Source: Planctomycetota bacterium
GTDB taxonomy: Bacteria; Planctomycetota; Uabimicrobiia; Uabimicrobiales; Uabimicrobiaceae
Length of the DNA stretch: 64,000 nucleotides
Reading direction: 5' to 3'
Assembly (NCBI GenBank): GCA_029260735.1
Contig: JAJDCR010000114.1
Span: forward strand, 124,001 to 188,000
The translations under genes were made by a program, and so were the position numbers. This document shows positions 51,714 to 61,421 of the stretch, piece after piece; positions within the stretch are counted from its first letter, which is position 1; the number at the start of each line of letters is the position of its first letter. The notes beneath the pieces are model-generated. The model saw nothing but the letters and a program-made list of their open reading frames with translations. It was not told where the DNA came from and ran no database searches.

Positions 51714-53522
51714 ATGACCTCTTCCCCTCTTTTTTCTCCTCAGAAGCGATTTAGTGTTGTTTTTCGCCTAATTTGTTTTTTGGCTTTGGCTCTTTCTTTG
51801 TATCTATCGTGGGTTTCTTGGAATAAATCTCCTATTGCGGGCTGCTCAGGGGGAGAGGTGGTCGATTGTTCTCATGTTTTAAATAGCCGTTGGGCGAGCT
51901 GGGGATTTGTTCCGGTTAGCTTTATGGCAACTTTTCTTTACGGAACTCTCTTGGGGGCTAGCTTTTTTTGGCGAGGTGAAAAAGCGATTCTGTGGTTCTT
52001 TTTCGAAGCGATGGCTTTTACTATTTTAGGAACGGCTCTGTGGTTTACTTCTCTTCAAGTCTTTATTTTACAGAGTTTTTGTTTTTATTGTTTGGGAACT
52101 CATCTTTGTGGAATTCTTCTGGCCTCTATGATTATTTGGCAGAAGCACCGTAGTTCTACTTTTTCTTTTCCAGCGATGGGGTTAGCCTTTCTTTTTCTAC
52201 TTAGTTTAGTGGGAGGACAAGTTCTTTGGACACCTCCTCGGAGTGTCGAAGAAAAAGTTCCCGAAATAATAGACAGTAAGCATCAGGCCAAGGAGGGAAA
52301 ACCTTCTGAAAACAGGCCCAGAGAGCTTTTGCTCTTAGGAGGAGAAATTCGTCTCCTTGTTGAAGAGTATCCTTCCCTCGGGGACAAGGAAGCTCCTCAT
52401 GTTATGGTTGAATTTTTCGACTATACTTGTCCTCATTGCCGAGTTATGCACAGAAGCTTAAAGGAAGTTCAAGAAAAATATCCGCAAGTGGCTATTTTGC
52501 TTGTCCCAGTCCCTCTAAGTGCAGGTTGTAATAAATATCTTCCTTTGGGGAGTTTCGGCCAAAATTATGATGCTTGTATTTTGGCTCGTTTAGCTTGGAT
52601 TGTCTGGGTTTACGCCCCCGATGATTTTGCTAAATTTCATCAGTGGGCGATGGAAGGAAAAAAGTTTCCAGAAGGTGATTTGGCACAAGAGTATGTTCGA
52701 GAGTTAATCGGAGAAGATAAGCTCAGAGAAGGTAAAAAAAACTGGGAGATAGACGATAAAATGACCCAAGGAATCGAAGCTTTTGGAAAAACTAAAGTGA
52801 GTACGATTCCCCAGCTTTTCTTTGGCAAGAAACGGATTAATGGAGAGGTTAGTACAGATTATCTTTTTGAACAATTAGAAGAGGAATGGAAGTTAGAATT
52901 AGCAAGCTTGGGAGTTGAGCCTCGCGAAATATCTCTTTTCAAAGGTAAGATTAAAGTTCAAGCACATGAGCAACTTCTTCTTGGTTCTCTTGAGGCCGAA
53001 CATCTTTTGGTAGAGTTTTTCGATTACAGTTGCCCTCATTGCCGTAGTATGCATGGGCGTTTAAAAAGTGCTCAAGTTCGCTATGGAAAAAAAGCCTTAG
53101 GAATTCTTTTAGTGCCCATTCCCCTTCACTCAGCCTGTAATAAATATGTTCAGGCTCACCTTGCCGTGCAGGATTATGCTGCTTGTAAAATAAGCCAACT
53201 TGCCTGGTCAGTTTGGAATGAAAAGAAAGAGCTTTTTCCTGAGTTTCATAGTTGGCTAATGGAAACGGAAAAAACGCGTGGCGAGAAAGAGGCGACAGAG
53301 TATGTAAAAAAACTGATCGGAGAAGAAGCCCTGGAGCGCCAGAGAAAAGATTGGAAAGTGAACGAACAGATGATGCGAAGTGTCAACTGGTATGGGGAAG
53401 TAGGAGGAGGCGATCTTCCTCAGATTTTTTTAGGAAAAACAAGGATTCTAGGAGACATGGGAGAGACAGTTTTGTTCCAAAGACTGGAAAAGGAATTAGG
53501 GATAATTCCTTTACCTGATTAG
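51714..53522 (+). CDS. VKOR-DsbA-DsbA fusion: quinone-linked disulfide generator with two thioredoxin domains
   Basis: A 602-residue protein. Residues about 15-170 are a VKOR domain of four to five helices with loop cysteines C44 and C52, the PVS motif and the active-site CFYC (123-126). Two periplasmic DsbA-like domains follow: the first has FFDYTCPHC (CPHC 239-242) and cis-Pro in STIPQLFF; the second has FFDYSCPHC (CPHC 440-443) and cis-Pro in DLPQIF. Both share a second conserved cysteine pair (for example C272 and C475 in ACNKY-type segments), so they are a tandem duplication. VKOR passes electrons from the thioredoxin domains to quinone, driving disulfide formation in exported proteins. 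Confidence 0.92.
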   Translation: MTSSPLFSPQKRFSVVFRLICFLALALSLYLSWVSWNKSPIAGCSGGEVVDCSHVLNSRWASWGFVPVSFMATFLYGTLLGASFFWRGEKAILWFFFEAMAFTILGTALWFTSLQVFILQSFCFYCLGTHLCGILLASMIIWQKHRSSTFSFPAMGLAFLFLLSLVGGQVLWTPPRSVEEKVPEIIDSKHQAKEGKPSENRPRELLLLGGEIRLLVEEYPSLGDKEAPHVMVEFFDYTCPHCRVMHRSLKEVQEKYPQVAILLVPVPLSAGCNKYLPLGSFGQNYDACILARLAWIVWVYAPDDFAKFHQWAMEGKKFPEGDLAQEYVRELIGEDKLREGKKNWEIDDKMTQGIEAFGKTKVSTIPQLFFGKKRINGEVSTDYLFEQLEEEWKLELASLGVEPREISLFKGKIKVQAHEQLLLGSLEAEHLLVEFFDYSCPHCRSMHGRLKSAQVRYGKKALGILLVPIPLHSACNKYVQAHLAVQDYAACKISQLAWSVWNEKKELFPEFHSWLMETEKTRGEKEATEYVKKLIGEEALERQRKDWKVNEQMMRSVNWYGEVGGGDLPQIFLGKTRILGDMGETVLFQRLEKELGIIPLPD

Positions 53523-53526
53523 AAGT

Positions 53527-53554
53527 TGCGGACGCCCACAAGGGGCGCACCGCA
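53527..53554. terminator. G+C-rich hairpin between convergent genes
   Basis: TGCGG pairs with CCGCA and CGCCC with GGGCG around a 5-nt ACAAG-type loop, just after the VKOR-DsbA stop; no T-run. Its base composition differs sharply from the surrounding A/T-rich DNA and it looks like a dispersed short palindrome. Confidence 0.5.
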
Positions 53555-53559
53555 CGTCC

Positions 53560-55002
53560 CTACTTATCGATCAAGCTTTTATGTATGTATATCATGTTTT
53601 GTTGATCATATAACACATATTGGCTTTGTAGCGCTTTTTTCAGCCCAGGCACTTGTTCTAGCCACACTCCCCATACCACAATAGCAAACTGACCTTGGTA
53701 GCAACCGTTGATGATAGGGCTCGGGTCCCATAAATTATGCTTTGCCATATGAGAGAATTGAAATGGTTGAAGCCATAGCTTTCGTCCAAAAAGAACAGCA
53801 TGGCTAGGATTGTTGACTAAGACAGATCCAGGAATTTTTGCAAAAACTGTTTTGAGACTTTCATATTTTTGATACGAAGGTGTTTTTTGATAGTCTAAAT
53901 TTTTTATCACAGATGAAAAATGATTTGCGTTACTTAATTGGATAGTTGCAATGAAGAGAAACATGAGTATCAGTAGTCTCATGGGATTGCTTCCTTGCTT
54001 CCAAAAATAGTCGACCATAAAGAAGCTTACAATGATCAAGGCGAGATAAGGCTCAATGAAATAGTTTAAGTTAGATCCTGGTTTGCCAATAGTGGCAAGA
54101 AAAATGAAGGTCACAAAAAAATAGATCATAAAAAGAGAGAGTTGGCGAGTTAAACAAATCCCTGCAAAGAGAAACGCTAGAAAAATACCTGTTGCTTTAA
54201 TAAAATAGAAATAACTCTGATAAGCAACATCAGGCTTCATCATAATAAATTTATGATATAAAACGGTGTGCTTATAAAATTCTCCTTGTGTTGCTATGTT
54301 TAGAGCAAGGCAGGTTAAGCTTAGAAAACCAAAATATATAATTCCATTTCTTAAAAATTCAGATTTTTTTCCCTCCGCTAGCAGATTATAAACTAGGAGA
54401 GCAACAGGGGCAGCACCTGCATTTTGTTTGGTCAAAAAAGCACAGATAAAGAAAAAGTGAGCCCAGTAGCGCTTAGGAGAATCTATCTTTTCATATTTAT
54501 GATATATCCACAGGCCTGCTATAGAAAAGAAAGTAGCCAATGAGTCGGGCTTTCCGTAAGGAGTCCAGGTCATTATAAAATAGGGAACAAAGGTAAAAAG
54601 AGTAAAAATAAAGACTAGGCGTCGATTTTTCGAAGAGCGCAGTATGAGAAATATTATTCCAGCGGTAAGAAAAACGGCTAAAACAGAAATGATGCGACTT
54701 ACATAGAGATTAACGCCGAATATTTTAATACCTAGCCAGATTAAGCTTGTGTAGAGCGGAGGGTAAGCCCCGTGAGTGTAAGGGGCTTCATGAATATCTA
54801 GATAGTAGGTTCCGTATTCTTCCATCTGAAGGGCAAAGTTGAGAACGAATCCTTCCCCATAATCTATTCCTAAAGGGGTCAGAATGACTCCGATTACTGT
54901 AAGAATGTAAAAAAGTAGATAGAGACAAAGAAATATGGTAAGGGTAGTAGATACTTTATTAATTAGCTCGCTTGGTTCTACAGAAGCGGGTGTTTCGGAC
55001 AT
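53560..55002 (-). CDS. GT39-like membrane glycosyltransferase
   Basis: A 480-residue protein of about ten to twelve helices. The first extracytoplasmic loop has DYGEGFVLNFALQMEEYG with acidic residues where GT-C enzymes of the PMT/ArnT group keep catalytic Asp/Glu, and the HGAYPPLYTSLIWLGIKIFG segment is typical of the family. Like the protein at 31387, it probably uses a polyprenyl-phosphate sugar donor. A second gene of this kind in one window suggests active surface glycosylation. Confidence 0.75.
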   Translation of the reverse strand: MSETPASVEPSELINKVSTTLTIFLCLYLLFYILTVIGVILTPLGIDYGEGFVLNFALQMEEYGTYYLDIHEAPYTHGAYPPLYTSLIWLGIKIFGVNLYVSRIISVLAVFLTAGIIFLILRSSKNRRLVFIFTLFTFVPYFIMTWTPYGKPDSLATFFSIAGLWIYHKYEKIDSPKRYWAHFFFICAFLTKQNAGAAPVALLVYNLLAEGKKSEFLRNGIIYFGFLSLTCLALNIATQGEFYKHTVLYHKFIMMKPDVAYQSYFYFIKATGIFLAFLFAGICLTRQLSLFMIYFFVTFIFLATIGKPGSNLNYFIEPYLALIIVSFFMVDYFWKQGSNPMRLLILMFLFIATIQLSNANHFSSVIKNLDYQKTPSYQKYESLKTVFAKIPGSVLVNNPSHAVLFGRKLWLQPFQFSHMAKHNLWDPSPIINGCYQGQFAIVVWGVWLEQVPGLKKALQSQYVLYDQQNMIYIHKSLIDK

Positions 55003-55128
55003 TTAGAAACCCTTTAAATGGAGTAAGAATCAAAAAAAATGACTTTCATTTTGTTTGTTGTAAAATAAAAAGAGAAGTGAAATTATATCGAAGAAAAGGT
55101 TTTTTGTAAACTTTTATGGAAAGCGAGA

Positions 55129-55869
55129 ATGATTATGTTCATTATCTCTCGGCTACTGCTCGTTTCTTTTCTTGTCTTGAGTATGGGTTTTGCTTCTTGT
55201 AACAAGGAAGCTAATCCTGTGACTCAATCAAGGCAAGATGATCAAACTGTTGATGAATCTCTCTCCGTTGTAGTGAATGACGAAATGAAAGATCAGCAAG
55301 GAGTAGAAATGATGAATGGAATAGAAGAAAATGATCTTGAGTTAGCCACTTTTGGGGCAGGTTGTTTTTGGTGTGTCGAAGCTGTTTTTCAGGAGCTCAA
55401 AGGAGTTAGTAAAGTTGTTTCTGGTTATATGGGAGGACAAACTCAAAATCCTACATACCAAGAAATTTGCACAGGAGCAACGGGACATGCGGAAGTTTGT
55501 CAGATTTCCTACAATCCAGCTGAAATATCTTTTGCAGAGCTTTTAGAAGTGTTTTGGAAAACTCATGATCCGACGACTCTTAATCGCCAAGGAAACGATA
55601 AGGGAACTCAATATCGCTCCGCGGTTTTTTATCATAATGACGATCAGAAAAATATCGCCGAGGAGTACAAGCAAAAACTAGATGCTTCAGGGGCTTGGGA
55701 TAATCCTCTCACCACAGAGATTTCTTCTGCGGAAACTTTTTATGAGGCAGAGAAATATCATCAAGACTATTACAGTGGTAATGGGTTTCAGCCTTATTGC
55801 ATGTTTGTGATTAGACCAAAAATGGATAAATTTCGGCAAGCTTTTGCGGATAAATTGAAGTCTAACTGA
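55129..55869 (+). CDS. msrA: Peptide methionine sulfoxide reductase A, lipoprotein form
   Basis: A 246-residue MsrA with a lipoprotein signal peptide (FASC, Cys24) and an acidic spacer before the catalytic domain. The active site GCFWC (78-82) has catalytic C79; the family blocks GYMGGQTQNPTY, TGATGHAEVCQI and DKGTQYRSAVFY follow. It repairs S-sulfoxides of methionine in exported proteins. Membrane attachment and the presence of VKOR-DsbA a few genes away fit redox care outside the cytoplasm. Confidence 0.95.
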   Translation: MIMFIISRLLLVSFLVLSMGFASCNKEANPVTQSRQDDQTVDESLSVVVNDEMKDQQGVEMMNGIEENDLELATFGAGCFWCVEAVFQELKGVSKVVSGYMGGQTQNPTYQEICTGATGHAEVCQISYNPAEISFAELLEVFWKTHDPTTLNRQGNDKGTQYRSAVFYHNDDQKNIAEEYKQKLDASGAWDNPLTTEISSAETFYEAEKYHQDYYSGNGFQPYCMFVIRPKMDKFRQAFADKLKSN

Positions 55870-55933
55870 GAGATATCTCAAAATTTAGAGCTTAGAGAAA
55901 GCAGAAAGAGAAAATCCTCTCTTTCTGCTTTCT

Positions 55934-57430
55934 CTATTTTTTTTGACTTTTGATGCTTGGTGCTTGCTTTGGAACTTTTTTTGCTTCAAGAGCTTGTTCT
56001 TTAATGTGAAATTTCCCGCTTGAATCCTTGATAACTCTACGACGAAAAAGAAATATTCTTTTGTATTTTCCTGGAGATTTTAGGGAGGCTCTTTTGGCGA
56101 TCTTGGCCATTAATTCTTCAAGGAGATTTTTACCTCCCTTTTTGTAATGCTTTAAATAACTAGCTACTCGAATGTTCATTGAAATGATACTTTCGCCTAA
56201 AATCGATTTTGTAATCCAACCTTGTTTTCCCTCTTTACTTTGGCCTAAAAATCGGAGGACATTAGCTTGTTTAGTGTAATTAGTTCGATGTTGAAATATC
56301 TGATAATCTGTAAAGGGCCATGACTCAACTCGTCCAATAATACAATAAAGTAAAACCCCAAAGACGCTTAATATAAAAAACTTACTTTTTTGTTTATTGA
56401 TGAGGGTAGGATGTTTTACTGATTCTTGCTTGGGTTGTTTTTCTGCTGGTTCTTTTTTTTCTATTGGCTTGTTTATTTGTTTATCTACTTGCTCTGATGG
56501 AGATGGAGAAGAGGGAAGTTCGCTGTTATCTTTCGTTGGGGTACTTTGTTTTCTTGAAAAAATATCTTTTAGTTCCTGATGTAACCAATCAAAAAAAGTT
56601 GTTTTTACAAAGATCAAATAGACGAGGGCAAATCTGTCTAGAAAATTAAGGTTCATGGTTAGAAAAATGAATAGGTGAAACATTAAGCCAGGAATGACAT
56701 AATACCATGTCAAACGAGGCCAAAAGAGAATAACAAAAAAAGTGAGTTCTAAAACTAAAATCCCGATGCTTAGTAACAAACATAAGATGTATTGTTGAGC
56801 TAAAAAAACATTTAAGTTATTATCCAGAACAAGGTATTTTTCAAATAAATAGCCTTGCAAAGTGTATCCATCGGCCCACAAAAAACTATTGATGACTTTA
56901 CAGTACCCAGCTCCAAAGTAAGCTAAAGCTAAAGCTAAAATAATAATTTGTACAGGCCAGTTGGGAATAAGAAGAGGGCTTACCTGTTTTTTTCTTAGAA
57001 AACCACTTATATTCCAATGGGAAATACCAGGTGAGACAGATAAAAAGAATAGAATAAATACGATGATATTTTGGCTATGAATAAAATAATTGGAATCAGG
57101 TCTTTCGGTAAAGCCTAGAAGAGTTCCTGCGAAGAAAAAAAAGCTTATCCAAGAAATACTTAAAGATACTCGAGTGAATATTCCTAAGGCAGAAAATAAT
57201 AAGGATATTAAAAGAGCTTTGTATAAGTGTAGAAGCGACTGTAAATCTATCAAGCCAAGTCCCATAGCTTCAAAAAGAGGAAGGGGAGAAAATCGTTCGG
57301 TGTTATAAATGCTTTCTAAGCTTGTCGTACTGTAAGAGGTGCCTATGAAATACAAAAGTGCGGAGCAATAGAGAAAGCGAAATAAATTTATGTGATCGGG
57401 AGTTGTTTCTTGAAAAAATAGTTTATCCAA
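55934..57430 (-). CDS. HTTM-domain membrane protein (vitamin K gamma-carboxylase-like)
   Basis: A 498-residue protein. Residues about 10-290 are an HTTM domain: an amphipathic FFQETTPDHINLFRFLY start, about seven helices, LLGFTERPDSNYFIHSQN and AYFGAGYCKVINSFLWADG. These are hallmarks of the membrane part shared with eukaryotic gamma-glutamyl carboxylase. A Pro/Glu/Lys-rich linker (about 298-340) and a small C-terminal soluble domain follow. The carboxylase-type catalytic lysine cannot be assigned with certainty. A VKOR domain gene lies 2.4 kb away, which may supply reduced quinone, but the two are not in one operon. Confidence 0.82.
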   Translation of the reverse strand: MDKLFFQETTPDHINLFRFLYCSALLYFIGTSYSTTSLESIYNTERFSPLPLFEAMGLGLIDLQSLLHLYKALLISLLFSALGIFTRVSLSISWISFFFFAGTLLGFTERPDSNYFIHSQNIIVFILFFLSVSPGISHWNISGFLRKKQVSPLLIPNWPVQIIILALALAYFGAGYCKVINSFLWADGYTLQGYLFEKYLVLDNNLNVFLAQQYILCLLLSIGILVLELTFFVILFWPRLTWYYVIPGLMFHLFIFLTMNLNFLDRFALVYLIFVKTTFFDWLHQELKDIFSRKQSTPTKDNSELPSSPSPSEQVDKQINKPIEKKEPAEKQPKQESVKHPTLINKQKSKFFILSVFGVLLYCIIGRVESWPFTDYQIFQHRTNYTKQANVLRFLGQSKEGKQGWITKSILGESIISMNIRVASYLKHYKKGGKNLLEELMAKIAKRASLKSPGKYKRIFLFRRRVIKDSSGKFHIKEQALEAKKVPKQAPSIKSQKK

Positions 57431-57654
57431 AATTTTGTTAATTTTCCCTAAGACATTGCAAGATTTTATTTTAAATATGATTAAATCCTCTTTTTAGTAA
57501 AAAACAAGAATTAGTAAAAAAACAAAAAACTTTGTATTAGGCAGGTCATTATTTAAATTTTACTCATTCTCTAGCCCCTGCAAAATCTAGGGGTGTTGCT
57601 CCTCGATTACTGAAAAAACTATGCACTTGTCTGATTTGGTACTATCAACAGGTT

Positions 57655-60234
57655 CTAAAACTCATCTAAATCACAACAGACGCGTAATCCAAAATAAGGG
57701 CCTTCCATGTCAGGCCAAAAACGAATTCGGTATGCGCTACGACAAATTTTAGCTGTGCTAATCCAGCTTCCTCCTCGACTAACTCGATCAAACCCTTCTT
57801 TGGGGCCTGTTGGATCAATTTGATCTTCTGTGGGGTAGTCACCACGCCAATCTGAGCACCATTCTCGGACATTTCCATGGAAATCATGGCATCCCCAACT
57901 GTTTGCATTGGGTAAAGCACCTACTTCAATAGTGGTTTCACGAAAATCACCAAAAAATTCTTCTTGGGAGTTCGCTCCGTCATAATTCACTAAATTTGTG
58001 CTGATTTTATAACCGATACCATATGCTGTTGTTGTGCCAGCTCGGCAAGCATACTCCCATTGAGCTTCGGTCGGGAGTTTTAGATGGAGTTTTTTGCAGA
58101 ATTTCTGACAAATCTTCCAGTCAACGGTTTCTACTGGCTTGTTGGCATTTTTAAAACGAGAAGGGTTTTTTCCCATGATTTTAACCCATTGGTCTTGAGT
58201 AACTTCGTATTTTCCCATCCAAAAAGCTTGGCTGATAGTGACCTTATGCTGCACCTCATCGCTGTATCTATTTTTCTCATCAAGAGGAGAGCCCATCCAG
58301 AATTTACCAGGAGGGATCAACATCATTTTTATTTGCGTTCCTCCTCGTCTTAAAATTGCAAGAACTTCTTTTTTCTGCTTTTGAGCATACCAAAGTTGGT
58401 AAGACTTGGAGTACTCAGCTTGTTTACTGTAGGGGAGATACGTCCAACTAATGGTAGTAAAGTCAACGAATTCTCCATTCCAACAAGCTTGCCAGATATC
58501 CAAAGGCCAGCCCTCAGGAGGGGAATACCAACTGGGTAAATGACTTAGCTTCTCTGATTTGTCTTTTATTTCTTTTTCCTCTTTGACTTTTTCCAAACTA
58601 ATTAAGATAGAGGGAAGACCTAAAATGGGTATGATAAAAGCAAATAGGACAATAGCCATGAATTTAGTAAAAAAAGAGCGAGCCTTAGATGTCTTGATCT
58701 CTTTTCTTTCATTTTGGAGAGCTACTCCTGTTTGTTTTCTAGTTTGTTGCGTCCGATTGTTTATCTCTGTTTTTGTTTTTTTCTTTGTTTTTGCATCTAT
58801 TTTGGAGTGGGTCTCTGTTTTTGTCTTCTTTTTGGTAAGTCGTTGTTTTTTACTTTCTTTTTGTTCGCTGGGAGGTTCTATAGAAGGTGCTGGCTCATCA
58901 ACAAAATCAAAAGATTCTTCTTCGTAAAATTCTTTTGTGCTGCGTACTTTTGATTTACTTTTTACTTCGATATTGCGCATCGATTTTTGAGCCTGTTGCT
59001 TACGTAAAATGTAAGCTTCTTCATCGCCTAGTTCAATTTGACGACGAACAGATTCGGATTTTTGGTAGGCCTCTTCATCGAGCTTTCTTTTTTCCAAGGC
59101 GGCTAACCGACGTTTTTCCAATTCTGCTTCCTGCTTCTGGTTTTCTTTTTCGTCATAACCTAAAAGAGCTTGGTATAGCTCTTGGCAGTTTTGGAAGCGT
59201 TTTGTCCAATCTTTGGAGAGTCCTTTTTGGATAATTTTCCAGAGATGCTCCGATATAGAGTCGATAGGTTCAGGATAAATTGTCAATATTTTTTGAGCAA
59301 CGTCTAGTTCATTGCTTCCGCGGAAAGGGGATTTGCCTTGGAGCATTTCATAGATGATGACGCTAAGAGCCCATACATCTGTGGCACTGCTGACTCTTTT
59401 ACGTTCAGTTGAAGGATCAAGTTGTTCTGGGGCCATGTAAAGAGGGGTTCCGGCAATTTTATCAAGGCTGACATGACTTTTATCTGATTTTACTTGTTGA
59501 GCTAAACCGAAATCCATGATTTTGATGTCTCCCGAAGGCAAAATCATAATATTAGCTGGCTTTACGTCTAAGTGTAGTATTCCGCGAGTATGAGCAAAGT
59601 CTAAACCAGATGCAATTTGCTGGATAATTGGTAGAGCTTCCTCTATCGTGAATGTTTTATTTCGTTTTATATTGAAATGAAGAGTTTTCCCATCCAAGTA
59701 CTCTATAACAAGGAAGTAAGTGTTGTTATTTTTATCTTCACCAAAATCATAGGCACCACAGATATTTTGGTGAACTAACCTAGAGGCTGTTAAAAATTCT
59801 TTTTTTAGCTCTAACATACGTTCTTTGTGGGAATTGATTTCCGCAGGAAGAACTTTGATGGCAACCTTTCTTTCCCCGCCAAAGCTAATGTCTTCTGCTA
59901 GGTAGACCACTCCCATCCCGCCGCGTCCTAACTCTTGCAATATTTTGTAGCGGTCAGCCAAAACCCTACTCTGATCAAATGTTCCCGTTGAATCCGGTGG
60001 TAGATTAATTGTTGATGGAGATGTAAATCCTGACTGAGATAGAGGATGAGAGTTTTCTATTGTGGTGGAGTATTGCTTGTAGCTGCGACGAGAGTTTCTC
60101 CTCTTAGCATTGTCGAGAATCTTTTCCAAACTTTCTTGTCGGACTTGAAAAACTTCTTTGGAAATATCCCCTCGTTTAAGTTTTTCTCCCAAATCAGTAA
60201 GTTTGGCCTCTATTCCTTTAACGGTTCTTCTCAT
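57655..60234 (-). CDS. Transmembrane Ser/Thr kinase with C-terminal FGE-sulfatase domain
   Basis: An 859-residue receptor-like protein. Residues 1-45 are a SHOCT-like helix hairpin. Residues about 96-360 are an active kinase: glycine loop GRGGMG (103-108), K127 in VAIK, HLDVKP with D223, DFG 241-243 and YMAPE. A long charged linker (about 362-520) with Glu/Lys heptads follows, then a membrane helix (about 524-546). Residues about 635-853 are a formylglycine-generating-enzyme/sulfatase-modifying domain (FWMGKYEVTQDQWVKIMG, LPTEAQWEYACRAG, GNVREWCSDW, SRGGSW). In such fusions the FGE domain is taken as an extracellular sensor; its catalytic cysteine pair is not evident. Confidence 0.93.
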   Translation of the reverse strand: MRRTVKGIEAKLTDLGEKLKRGDISKEVFQVRQESLEKILDNAKRRNSRRSYKQYSTTIENSHPLSQSGFTSPSTINLPPDSTGTFDQSRVLADRYKILQELGRGGMGVVYLAEDISFGGERKVAIKVLPAEINSHKERMLELKKEFLTASRLVHQNICGAYDFGEDKNNNTYFLVIEYLDGKTLHFNIKRNKTFTIEEALPIIQQIASGLDFAHTRGILHLDVKPANIMILPSGDIKIMDFGLAQQVKSDKSHVSLDKIAGTPLYMAPEQLDPSTERKRVSSATDVWALSVIIYEMLQGKSPFRGSNELDVAQKILTIYPEPIDSISEHLWKIIQKGLSKDWTKRFQNCQELYQALLGYDEKENQKQEAELEKRRLAALEKRKLDEEAYQKSESVRRQIELGDEEAYILRKQQAQKSMRNIEVKSKSKVRSTKEFYEEESFDFVDEPAPSIEPPSEQKESKKQRLTKKKTKTETHSKIDAKTKKKTKTEINNRTQQTRKQTGVALQNERKEIKTSKARSFFTKFMAIVLFAFIIPILGLPSILISLEKVKEEKEIKDKSEKLSHLPSWYSPPEGWPLDIWQACWNGEFVDFTTISWTYLPYSKQAEYSKSYQLWYAQKQKKEVLAILRRGGTQIKMMLIPPGKFWMGSPLDEKNRYSDEVQHKVTISQAFWMGKYEVTQDQWVKIMGKNPSRFKNANKPVETVDWKICQKFCKKLHLKLPTEAQWEYACRAGTTTAYGIGYKISTNLVNYDGANSQEEFFGDFRETTIEVGALPNANSWGCHDFHGNVREWCSDWRGDYPTEDQIDPTGPKEGFDRVSRGGSWISTAKICRSAYRIRFWPDMEGPYFGLRVCCDLDEF

Positions 60235-60427
60235 GATTTCTCTTTTGTTAGTGTGATCTATAACTTGAGCTTTGTGTTCCTGTTAAGCGATGATTCTAAC
60301 TATATAATAGGGAGAATTAAGTTTTTTTTCCAGAAAATAAAACTTTTGATTTTTCATTTCGATATTGAGAAAAATAAAATAGATATCTTAATTACAAGAG
60401 GTGAGAAGATGAAAACGAGGACACGCC

Positions 60428-61384
60428 CTAAGTAACTAAGGTTTTTTTAGAAAGATTGTAAATTCCTCCGCAGCCTTTACAGCGTTTTTTCTTTCCAAAA
60501 GGTTTAAACTCTTTTTTTAGAGATGTTTTCCGTTTGCATCGAGGACAGGAAAAATCAAGCATTTGGTCTGTATTGTCAGGAGTTCGAACTCCCGATTGGG
60601 CAAGTATATCAAAGTCTTCAGGATTTAGTTCGTCTTCTACCTCGTCATCGGTTTCTGGTAAGAAAAAAGGAACTTTTTCTATATTTGGATTATTTCTTAC
60701 CGAACTAATGGATTCTTTTGAGGGATGTTGATCCGTTTCTTCTGAAGAAGTATTTGATAAATTTGGGGCATTTTTCATGGCTCGCCGTTTTTGTCTTTCA
60801 CGAGAAAGTCTACCTTTTTGAGAGGGAAATGATTGCTTACGTAAGAGGCGAGGTGAGATAAGGTAAAGTATTGTTAGAAAAGAAAAGAGGGCTGAGCTTA
60901 ACGCTTTTTTGAGAGAAGGTTGTTGACCTTCTTTTATCAAGATAAAATTAGAGGCTAAATGGTCTGAAAATGTTTTTTGTAAGGAGCTATGTAGTCCTCT
61001 GGTTTTAGTTTTACTTGGACTAATTACCATACCTTGTAAACTAGTGTGAGAAGAAGACGAGTTTAAATTTATTTTTTCGACCACTAAAAGGAGAGAAATC
61101 TTAAAGGTTTTTTTTCCTTTTGGATAAACAGGAATGCAATAGTAACCTTTTTCTTTCGTTTGCTTTCCTTTAGGGGAAATTTGAATAGTCTGATCCCAAT
61201 CAAACTCACAATTTAGCAGTCGAATATGGGAGGACTTTTTTTTATCTTGAAGAAACTTGTCACAACTTAGTTCCTTGGGGGAATGGTGCTTTATCCAAAA
61301 ACAAGCCTCGGAAAGGAAAATACCGCTATTTAGCCCAAGAACAAGGATGGCTAAAAAAATGTTGCCGATACTTAGCGATTGCAT
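60428..61384 (-). CDS. Membrane protein with C-terminal zinc-ribbon
   Basis: A 318-residue protein. ATG 61384 has AAAGGAG 9 nt upstream; an upstream TTG is not needed. It has an N-terminal membrane segment (about 5-26), an extracytoplasmic Ser/Lys-rich part, a second membrane helix (about 175-195), then a basic and acidic cytoplasmic region and a C-terminal zinc ribbon with CPRC and CKGCGG. Function unknown. It lies 37 nt after the Leu/Glu-type dehydrogenase gene on the same strand. Confidence 0.7.
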   Translation of the reverse strand: MQSLSIGNIFLAILVLGLNSGIFLSEACFWIKHHSPKELSCDKFLQDKKKSSHIRLLNCEFDWDQTIQISPKGKQTKEKGYYCIPVYPKGKKTFKISLLLVVEKINLNSSSSHTSLQGMVISPSKTKTRGLHSSLQKTFSDHLASNFILIKEGQQPSLKKALSSALFSFLTILYLISPRLLRKQSFPSQKGRLSRERQKRRAMKNAPNLSNTSSEETDQHPSKESISSVRNNPNIEKVPFFLPETDDEVEDELNPEDFDILAQSGVRTPDNTDQMLDFSCPRCKRKTSLKKEFKPFGKKKRCKGCGGIYNLSKKTLVT

Positions 61385-61421
61385 CGTAGACGGCTCCTTT
61401 CCGAGCAATTTTAAGATATCT

